Shown here one piece after another: positions 1 to 4,984 of a stretch of 8,124 bases of DNA; the first letter of the stretch is position 1; the number at the start of each line of letters is the position of its first letter. Origin of the DNA: JBGTKH01 sp041744735 (GTDB lineage Bacteria > Planctomycetota > Planctomycetia > Pirellulales > Pirellulaceae); NCBI GenBank assembly GCA_041744735.1, contig JBGTKH010000154.1, positions 1 to 8,124 on the forward strand, written 5' to 3'. A program made the translations under genes and the position numbers. Under the pieces are notes generated by a model. The model saw only the letters and a program-made list of their open reading frames with translations. It had not been told where the DNA came from and made no database searches.

Positions 1-44
1 CCGCCTGTCGTAAATGACCGGTGGCTGCCAACGAAAGCCAAATC

Positions 45-78
45 AAACCTCCGGCCCCAGCGGCCGGAGGTTTTCTTT
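45..78 (+). terminator. Intrinsic terminator, possibly bidirectional
   Basis: A perfect 12-bp GC-rich stem (45-56 pairs with 62-73) closes a 5-nt loop (57-61). On the plus strand it runs into TTTTCTTT (71-78). The minus-strand read-out after the same stem is also T-rich (TTTGATTT). It most likely ends a plus-strand gene lying left of the window. It may also stop minus-strand transcription coming from the gene that ends at 291. Confidence 0.85.
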
Positions 79-86
79 GCGCGCAG

Positions 87-150
87 GTAGCTGAACTCGT
101 GAGAGTTCAGAAGACTTACAAAAGTTCAGAAGTCTCACGACTTCTGCTAC
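87..150. repeat. Inverted pair of GTAG-foot hairpin repeats (REPIN-like)
   Basis: Unit A (87-110, plus) is GTAG, arm CTGAACTC, loop GTGA, arm GAGTTCAG. Unit B (127-150, minus) is GTAG, arm CAGAAGTC, loop GTGA, arm GACTTCTG. Both stems are perfect 8-bp helices. The units face each other across a 16-nt spacer with the GTAG ends outward. Foot, stem and loop sizes match the units at 4699-4743 and 4803-4862. A GTAG tetranucleotide 5' of a hairpin is the established hallmark of REP elements recognised by RAYT transposases. Assignment to that class is inference. Confidence 0.75.
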
Positions 151-165
151 ATCGAGGGGCACTAC

Positions 166-290
166 TGCTTTGTCAAAGTTTAGTTTTAGGGTCGGCCGGT
201 TACGTGGCGTAAGCTTCCAGCTTGCGTTTACTCGTGGAAATCGAGTTGGCAAGCACGATGCTTGCCCCACTTTTTAGTTTTGACAAAGCA
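166..290. repeat. 12-bp inverted repeat enclosing the GTGG hairpin pair
   Basis: TGCTTTGTCAAA at 166-177 returns as its exact reverse complement at 279-290, just outside the stop codon of the minus-strand gene (291-293). An A/T-rich TTTAGTTTT-like stretch lies inside each arm. Together the arms frame the hairpin pair at 204-270. They could be the ends of a small non-autonomous element or a larger composite repeat. No flanking target duplication was recognised. Confidence 0.55.
204..270. repeat. Inverted pair of GTGG-foot hairpin repeats
   Basis: The plus unit (204-226) is GTGG, arm CGTAAGCT, loop TCC, arm AGCTTGCG; its 8-bp stem has one T-G wobble. The minus unit (248-270) is GTGG, arm GGCAAGCA, loop TCG, arm TGCTTGCC; its 8-bp stem is perfect. 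Both are 23 nt and face each other with the GTGG feet outward. GTGG is a known variant of the REP foot tetranucleotide. The unit size and the 3-nt loop separate this pair from the GTAG units. Confidence 0.68.
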
Positions 291-2564
291 CTACCACGAT
301 CCCGCCACGACGTGAAAGCTGGCTTGCTCGCGGGCCTTGGCGTATCCCAGCGGCGCGTCGGGCGAAGATTCGACAAGTGCCACGTAGCTGCGCGGTGCGT
401 GTCGGCCGTTTATCGGCATCAGGCATTCCTGCAGCTTGCGTTCCAACACGCTTGTGGCCTGTGCCGTCGGCATGCCACCTTGCCACATAGAACCCGAGTT
501 CATGTAGTAACGAGGACCATAGGCGACCGCGTTCGGATCGAATCCCTCGGGAAACTGCGGCATGTTTTCGGCGAACACCGGCCGCAGTTTGGCGTAAGCG
601 ACGGACAAGGTCGTCGGTTGCAGTTCCGCAATCGCGCCGCGCGGAATCTCCTCCGCCCAGAACGTTTGGCCGTTTTCATCGACCAATAACAGTCTGTGAA
701 TCTCCGAGCCCAGTAGATTCTCCACGCGCGGCGATGTGCTCGGCGGCTGTGCGGCAATCACGCGCAGTTCGGCCTGTGTCTGTTCGCGCGAGCGCACGAC
801 CATGAATTGGGCCATCACCCGCGAACTCAAATAGCCGCGCGTGAGTCGTTGCTCATGATCGCGCCAATCTAGTTGCTGAGTACGCTGATGTTGCCCGTTA
901 TAGTTCGTGACAAAGTCCTCGATGGGATAGACGGCCGTATCGCTGGGATAGGTCAGCCCGCGGGACGGCGCCAGCCCTGCATAATAGGTTTGCCGGGAAA
1001 AGGAAACCGCCCGGCCCGTCGCTTGATCCAGTTGCGTGAAGCTGCGCACGCGAGCCCGCACGCCGAGGCCGTCGCTCAGCAGCGCGTGAGCGAACAGTCC
1101 CAACGTCACCAGCGCGGCGCCTGCCGGAACAGTGATCAACAACAGGTACAACCGCTTCCAACGCCGCAATGCAAAATAATTGACCGGCCCGATCAACACG
1201 ACAAACAGCGTGATCAAAACGCGGAATGTCGTGACCGGCGCCATGCCGACGCCGGGAATCAGAAAGTTCCAATACTCGCCGTTGTCCTGGGTCCGCGAAA
1301 CACCGTGCCGCACCGACCAATTTGTGCGTGGCACGTCGAGTGTCGAAAACAGCCACTGCCATTGCCAACTATCGCCAGGAAACGGCTGCTCGGCGGCGAT
1401 GGCCACGACTTGTCCCAAATCGGCGTCGCGCCACAGCAACGGCGGAGAACTGGGTGGCTTCGGCGGCGGCGCGGGTTCCGCCGGTTGGTCCTGCAGCATC
1501 ATCGAACCGGTGGGACCGTAGATAATCTGCCCGGCTTGCGCGCGATTTCCCGCCCAATGCAATTCCTGGCCATATAGCGATGCCGAAGGAACATTCCAAT
1601 TGCGGAATTGTGACGAGTCGCCGGCCCGCGCCGCCATCGGAGACAAATCAAGCAGCCGCTCGACCTCCTCCAACTGCTCGAACCGGTCACCGACGCCGTA
1701 AACGCACAACGTCGGTCCGGTGGCCAACCACGCACGCAGCGATTTCCATTGCCGCGGGTTGCTTGCGCGCATCAGTTGCAAATCCGCCAGCGAAATGAAA
1801 ATGACATCGACGCTGGAGAGCTCAAGCCAGCGCTCCGGCAAATCCTGCGGCGGCAAAATGTCGATCTGAGGGATTTGATTGACCAGATTCACTAGCGCGA
1901 TGGTGTCCAGCGGCACCGACACGTCCGCCGGGTAATAGCCGAGGGCGATCACCAGTTGGTGAATGTCCGGCAGGTTCCCGCTGTTGAAATTGATCGGCAC
2001 TGGTCCTCGGAGCGCGCCGCCCATTGGCAACACACGCGGCTGTCGCTGAGCAAGCGTCAGCGCGTCGCTATCGATGAACAGTATGGCCGGCAGCATTTCA
2101 TTCCACGTGTTGGGATTGCCACCTTGAAAGCCGTTGGACAGCGACAGGTCGTCCAGTACGAATCCGTCTTCGGATACGACGATATCCAGCCCAATCCAAG
2201 GCTCCTCTTGCGGCACGGCCAGTGTGACCGACACGCTTGTGCCGCCTTGTGGGAGATCGACGTACTGGCTAATGCTTGTGTTCTGATTACGCCCGCGCCA
2301 ACCGCGCGGCGTGACTTCGATCAAGAACGATCGCTCGGCCGTCGCAGGGACCGGCGGCGATGTGGAAATGTCAACTCGCACCGGGCGATAACCGGTGCCG
2401 TCAACCCAGATTGTGTCAACGGTCATCTGTAGTCCGCTGGTCGCCTTCACGCCCGGTGCCGGCGCCGTAATCACACCCCCGGAACCGGCCCACGCAGCAT
2501 CCGGCGCGACCGCCAGTAACAGTACTGCGACGAGGCCATTTACTCGTGCCTGAGTTATCAACAT
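291..2564 (-). CDS. Exported, membrane-anchored protein with glutamine-amidotransferase-like region, function unknown
   Basis: The protein has 757 residues. An N-terminal signal peptide (residues 1-26, hydrophobic LVAVLLLAVA, cleavage likely after AWA) is followed by a beta-rich region (about 30-150). Residues about 160-410 resemble the class I glutamine amidotransferase-like fold: VDVIFISLADLQLM, then LRAWLATGPTLCVYG, the usual strand and glycine-turn pattern. No catalytic Cys-His-Glu triad was recognised. A Pro-rich linker (360-376) precedes two membrane helices (about 445-465 and 471-496) with the motif GPVNYFALRRWKR between them. A periplasmic domain (500-757) follows. The GPxNYxxLRR helix pair is familiar from large membrane proteins of planctomycetes and Firmicutes without assigned function. 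The gene begins 45 nt after the small membrane gene at 2610-2897, so the two are probably co-transcribed. No clear Shine-Dalgarno precedes the ATG; the signal peptide supports this start. Confidence 0.85.
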   Translation of the reverse strand: MLITQARVNGLVAVLLLAVAPDAAWAGSGGVITAPAPGVKATSGLQMTVDTIWVDGTGYRPVRVDISTSPPVPATAERSFLIEVTPRGWRGRNQNTSISQYVDLPQGGTSVSVTLAVPQEEPWIGLDIVVSEDGFVLDDLSLSNGFQGGNPNTWNEMLPAILFIDSDALTLAQRQPRVLPMGGALRGPVPINFNSGNLPDIHQLVIALGYYPADVSVPLDTIALVNLVNQIPQIDILPPQDLPERWLELSSVDVIFISLADLQLMRASNPRQWKSLRAWLATGPTLCVYGVGDRFEQLEEVERLLDLSPMAARAGDSSQFRNWNVPSASLYGQELHWAGNRAQAGQIIYGPTGSMMLQDQPAEPAPPPKPPSSPPLLWRDADLGQVVAIAAEQPFPGDSWQWQWLFSTLDVPRTNWSVRHGVSRTQDNGEYWNFLIPGVGMAPVTTFRVLITLFVVLIGPVNYFALRRWKRLYLLLITVPAGAALVTLGLFAHALLSDGLGVRARVRSFTQLDQATGRAVSFSRQTYYAGLAPSRGLTYPSDTAVYPIEDFVTNYNGQHQRTQQLDWRDHEQRLTRGYLSSRVMAQFMVVRSREQTQAELRVIAAQPPSTSPRVENLLGSEIHRLLLVDENGQTFWAEEIPRGAIAELQPTTLSVAYAKLRPVFAENMPQFPEGFDPNAVAYGPRYYMNSGSMWQGGMPTAQATSVLERKLQECLMPINGRHAPRSYVALVESSPDAPLGYAKAREQASFHVVAGSW

Positions 2565-2609
2565 GACTTGTTCGCCAATCAGGCGTCGTGAGCGATTTGG
2601 ATTTGGTGA

Positions 2610-2897
2610 CTACAGCGGTTCGTCCGGCGGCAATAGTTGCGGTGGCGGCGTGTGCGACGCGAACGGGCTGCGATGGTGTCGTTTCGGAAACATCGATTCG
2701 GCTACGATGGCGGCCCAATACGCCACCACGAAAAACACCGCCTGCACCACAATCGCCAGTACCAACCCGGCCACCGCAATCGCGATCGCCGCCGCCCACA
2801 CATGTCCGCGAATGCCCAGCGACACGACCAGAAAAAACAGGCCGCACACGGTCATGATGCCCAACATCCAGCGGATCGAATAACGCGGAATCAGCAT
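2610..2897 (-). CDS. Small two-helix inner-membrane protein, function unknown
   Basis: The protein has 95 residues and starts MLIPRYSIRWML, an opening I associate with short planctomycete membrane proteins (MLIPRFSLRTLL-like). This start was chosen over an upstream in-frame ATG at 2972 because that would add 25 non-hydrophobic residues before the motif. GAGGG lies only 1 nt upstream of the chosen ATG, which is unusually close. Two hydrophobic stretches (about 8-29 and 33-62) predict a helical hairpin. The tail (70-95) is basic then Pro-rich and presumably cytoplasmic. There is no enzyme motif. It sits 45 nt ahead of the 757-residue membrane protein and may be its partner; that link rests on proximity only. 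Confidence 0.8.
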   Translation of the reverse strand: MLIPRYSIRWMLGIMTVCGLFFLVVSLGIRGHVWAAAIAIAVAGLVLAIVVQAVFFVVAYWAAIVAESMFPKRHHRSPFASHTPPPQLLPPDEPL

Positions 2898-2984
2898 GCC
2901 CTCGATTGTTGCACACCAGCCCGCATTTGCAAGTGACACACGGCAAGTCGTTGCACACGCCACCGTCACCAACTACGCTAACTG

Positions 2985-3123
2985 TGGAGTGCGGCGATTT
3001 ATCGCCGCCATGAATTTGGAGTGCGGCGACTCGTCGCCGCTTTGGGAATTTTGGATTTACTGAGGGGACGAGGTGAAAATTGAAAACAAAACTCCCAAAG
3101 CGGCGACGAGTCGCCGCACTCCA
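2985..3123. repeat. Three copies of a TGGAGT-hairpin repeat, two forming a 31-bp inverted repeat
   Basis: Each 24-nt copy is TGGAGT, arm GCGGCGA, a 4-nt loop, arm TCGCCGC. Copy 1 (2985-3008, plus) has loop TTTA. Copy 2 (3017-3040, plus) has loop CTCG. Copy 3 (3100-3123) is the exact inverse of copy 2. Copies 2 and 3 extend through TTTGGGA, so 3017-3047 and 3093-3123 form a perfect 31-bp inverted repeat around a 45-nt spacer. The cluster occupies most of the spacer between the divergent starts at 2897 and 3150, leaving little room for ordinary promoters. Unit size and hairpin plan resemble the GTAG units but the foot differs. Confidence 0.8.
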
Positions 3124-3149
3124 CAATCTTCCCTACTCGGAGACGCTCC

Positions 3150-3484
3150 ATGAAACGCTTTTTTCTATTGGCGATTACATTGTTCGCGTCGCTCTTCTCA
3201 CTGCCGATTCAAGCCGCCCAGCGCAACGTGATCTTGATCGTAACGGATGACCAAAGCCCCGACGCAGGTTGCTATGGCAATTCGGTGATTAAGACGCCGA
3301 ACCTCGACGAACTGGCCCGCGACGGCACGGTGTTCACTCACGCTTTTTGTACGACGGCAAGCTGTAGTGCCAGCCGATCCGTGACCCGCAACACGCCCCA
3401 CGGCTGGCCGAAATGAAAGCCAAACTCAAGGCCTTCCAAAAACAAACCAGCGACCCATGGATCATGAAGTGGGAATACGAGTGA
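3150..3484 (+). pseudogene. Secreted sulfatase remnant with large internal deletion and frameshift
   Basis: The first 78 codons match the start of a formylglycine-dependent sulfatase. There is a signal peptide (1-22, ending IQAA), then NVILIVTDDQ with the metal-binding aspartates D33 and D34, and the signature CSASR with C72 as the residue normally converted to formylglycine. Right after SRSV the sequence jumps to the C-terminus of the same type of enzyme in another frame: from 3383 it reads DPQHAPRLAEMKAKLKAFQK and ends DPWIMKWEYE with a stop at 3482-3484. The original frame instead stops at 3414-3416. Known family members are roughly 450-500 residues, so about 350-400 residues, including most of the active site, are gone. 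GGAG at 3139-3142 precedes the ATG. Short similarity at the join (GATCCG/GACCCG) suggests a microhomology deletion. The relic cannot be catalytic. The closest full-length type is probably the SGSH-like (heparan N-sulfatase-related) class. Confidence 0.88.
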
Positions 3485-3486
3485 GA

Positions 3487-3618
3487 AATTACGAATGTTG
3501 AATTACAAATTACGAAGGAAGAGGGAATGGTGTATACGAGCGGCACAAAATCATTCGAAGTGTCGATGTCCTTTTCGTAATTCGTAATTCGTAATTCGTA
3601 ATTCGTAATTCGTAATTC
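3487..3618. repeat. Heptanucleotide array TTCGTAA, inverted pair
   Basis: The right arm (3574-3615) is six perfect tandem copies of TTCGTAA plus a partial TTC. The left arm (3487-3516), read on the minus strand, is the same heptamer in degenerate form: TTCGTAA, TTTGTAA, TTCAACA, TTCGTAA, TT. The arms are separated by 57 nt (3517-3573) without a gene and can pair over 17 bp with one mismatch. The array starts 2 nt after the sulfatase stop and ends 1 nt before the stop of the convergent gene. It could act as a bidirectional transcript end. It resembles the short tandemly repeated heptanucleotide (STRR) elements known from cyanobacteria. Confidence 0.85.
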
Positions 3619-3619
3619 C

Positions 3620-4510
3620 CTATCGTCCTCGCGCGAAGATGCCGGTCGCGTACCACGTGCCGTTGCTGCCGCGTTTCATGTCGTAGGCGAACAGCGACTG
3701 GCGGCCGCTGACGGCGCTCCAGTGGCCGGATGACTGCCGCCAACTGTGCACGCATTCGATCGCCGCGTCGACTAAGCCCTGGTTAGGCCAACTCTCGGCG
3801 CACACTTCCTGGGCCAGCATGTTGCGCGGCAGCCGGCTGTTGATGCGGTGAAAGCGGCTGCCCCAATTGTGATGGCCTTGCAGATTGATGTCGGCCTGAT
3901 GCTGCGAGTGGCTCTCGCTCTCTGTGGCCAACACCGGATAGAATTCGCTGTCGGCGCTGGCGGGATCCTCGGGATGCGTGCGGACGGCGAAGACCAGCGT
4001 GCGCTGGGTGAGCGAACCCGCGGGCAGATTCAGCAGCACGGCGAATTGTTCTCGGCCAATTGAACTGCCAGCGCGAAACGGGAACACGCTCACGACTAGT
4101 CCGTAATGTTCGCTGTTCGCATCTCGCAGATCAATCATCGCGATGCCCGAACAGTGCAACAACTCGGCAAAGGCCGCGTGGTCGAGCAGCTTGATCTTCT
4201 CGCCATCCACTTGGCCCGTGGCGGTGGTTGGAATCTTGGCCAGCACCAGCGGCTTGAGCGATTGGCGAATCGAGTCGTCTGCCAGCACCGACGATTCAAA
4301 CTGGTCCGGCTTTTTACTTGTCGTCTCATCATAGAAATAGATAAACAACATCTTGCCGGCGGTTCTGGCGGTCTGCATAGCTTCGGCGTAGTTGGTCATC
4401 CAAGGCAGCGGCTGAGCAGGAGCGGCGTTGGATGATTCGGCCAGCGATGTGCCGGCTAGACCGCACAAAACGAATAGACAGGCGACGGGCGAGACGAATT
4501 TTGACAACAT
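3620..4510 (-). CDS. Secreted thioredoxin-fold plus CAP-like two-domain protein
   Basis: The protein has 296 residues. The signal peptide is residues 1-24 (ACLFVLCGLAGTSLA). Residues about 36-130 follow the thioredoxin-like pattern of the YyaL/DUF255-type group: PWMTNYAEAMQTARTAGKML, then the strand LFIYFYDE, a helix, and the strand LVLAKIP. The redox CXXC is absent; the corresponding turn is DETTSKK, so disulfide exchange is unlikely. Residues about 205-294 resemble the CAP (SCP/PR1) fold: HHNWGSRFHRIN, AQEVCAES, SWRQSSGHWSAV, then YDMKRGSNGTWYATGIFA. The His and Glu positions (H213 or H214, E235, H263) could form the CAP cavity. The start is fixed by a perfect GGAGGT 8 nt upstream. The gene converges on the sulfatase relic and lies divergent from the 705-residue gene. 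A non-catalytic envelope role is inference. Confidence 0.8.
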   Translation of the reverse strand: MLSKFVSPVACLFVLCGLAGTSLAESSNAAPAQPLPWMTNYAEAMQTARTAGKMLFIYFYDETTSKKPDQFESSVLADDSIRQSLKPLVLAKIPTTATGQVDGEKIKLLDHAAFAELLHCSGIAMIDLRDANSEHYGLVVSVFPFRAGSSIGREQFAVLLNLPAGSLTQRTLVFAVRTHPEDPASADSEFYPVLATESESHSQHQADINLQGHHNWGSRFHRINSRLPRNMLAQEVCAESWPNQGLVDAAIECVHSWRQSSGHWSAVSGRQSLFAYDMKRGSNGTWYATGIFARGR

Positions 4511-4698
4511 GTGGACATACCTCCGTGGACAAAGGAAAGAGTGAAAGAAGTGAGCTGGCAGCGTTTTTGAGACGCTGGCGGGGATTTTTCGGGTGGGGCG
4601 GGACTTAAAAGCGGAACAAGAGAATAGGCAGATCGCGTCGGGTTAGTCAAGTGGGTGCTATTTACCGTTTGCAAGATTTGGTAGTGGTACAAGTTGCC
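4511..4698. other. Upstream region of the minus-strand gene; no gene seen
   Basis: This is the left part of the 474-nt spacer between divergent starts at 4510 and 4985. It contains the ribosome binding site of the minus-strand gene and a weak 6-bp inverted repeat (CAGCGT 4559-4564, ACGCTG 4572-4577). No convincing ORF, RNA gene or promoter boxes were found. The repeats further right (4699-4862) fill most of the remainder. The final 122 nt (4863-4984) show only the GGAG ribosome binding site at 4974-4977. Confidence 0.5.
4519..4524 (-). promoter_or_regulatory. Strong Shine-Dalgarno GGAGGT
   Basis: The reverse complement of ACCTCC gives a perfect GGAGGT, 8 nt before the ATG at 4510. It decides the start of the thioredoxin/CAP-like gene over the nearby out-of-frame ATG at 4516-4518. 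It is much stronger than the other ribosome binding sites in the window. Confidence 0.8.
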
Positions 4699-4743
4699 GT
4701 AGCGGAAGTGGTGACACTTCCGAAGTCTCACGACTTCGGCTAC
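4699..4743. repeat. Fused inverted pair of GTAG-foot hairpin repeats (REPIN-like)
   Basis: Unit D (4699-4722, plus) is GTAG, arm CGGAAGTG, loop GTGA, arm CACTTCCG. Unit C (4720-4743, minus) is GTAG, arm CCGAAGTC, loop GTGA, arm GACTTCGG. Both stems are perfect 8-bp helices, and the two units overlap by 3 nt. The pair begins GTAGC and ends GCTAC, like the pair at 87-150. Unit C differs from unit B at only two positions, which pair with each other, so the two sites are clearly the same repeat family. Confidence 0.78.
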
Positions 4744-4802
4744 CAAAATGTTTGAAAGTTGGCGGGAAACTGGGTATTGTGAGTAAATGGCCGTAACGAA
4801 AG

Positions 4803-4862
4803 GTAGCTGCGTTCGCCCGAACGCGGGGGCGCGTCGCGCCGCGTTCTGGCGAACGCAGCTAC
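4803..4862. repeat. Inverted pair of GTAG-foot repeats with a different stem
   Basis: Positions 4803-4826 and 4839-4862 form a 24-bp inverted repeat with one mismatch (4818/4847) around a 12-nt GC-rich centre. Each arm is itself a 24-nt unit: GTAG, arm CTGCGTTC, loop GCCC or GCCA, arm GAACGCGG, with one T-G wobble. It keeps the size, foot and inverted-pair arrangement of the units at 87-150 and 4699-4743 although the stem sequence is largely different. As RNA it could form one very long hairpin or two small ones. It lies 122 nt upstream of the 705-residue gene. Confidence 0.78.
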
Positions 4863-4984
4863 GACCCCGTTTACCTGGAAAGCCAGAAAGTTCGTGTAGC
4901 GTCATTTGGCGATTCCTGGTAAGAAAATGAAAAGTCGGCGAAAAGAATTCTCCGAATCCCCCATCTCATCAGCGGAGCAGTGCG

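Noticed and set aside
87..150. CRISPR array or att site reading of the short repeats
   Set aside because: There are only two units, inverted rather than direct, with no regular spacers, no cas gene and no integrase or tRNA nearby.
222..689. Long plus-strand reading frame overlapping the end of the 757-residue gene
   Set aside because: It is an antisense shadow of a high-GC gene, begins inside the hairpin repeats, and has no coherent domain or signal peptide.
2416..3126. 236-residue minus-strand frame spanning 2416-3126
   Set aside because: It runs through the palindromic repeats and the small membrane gene in another frame; its sequence is low-complexity Arg/Gly/Val without domain character.
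3139..3149. 11-mer GGAGACGCTCC before the sulfatase ATG, also at 7953-7963
   Set aside because: It is a short hairpin that overlaps the ribosome binding site at one place only. Two copies of an 11-mer are not enough to claim a regulatory element.
3510..3755. Minus-strand frame encoding NYELRIT repeats
   Set aside because: The peptide repeat is simply the TTCGTAA heptamer read in three frames; it then runs antiparallel within the thioredoxin/CAP-like gene.
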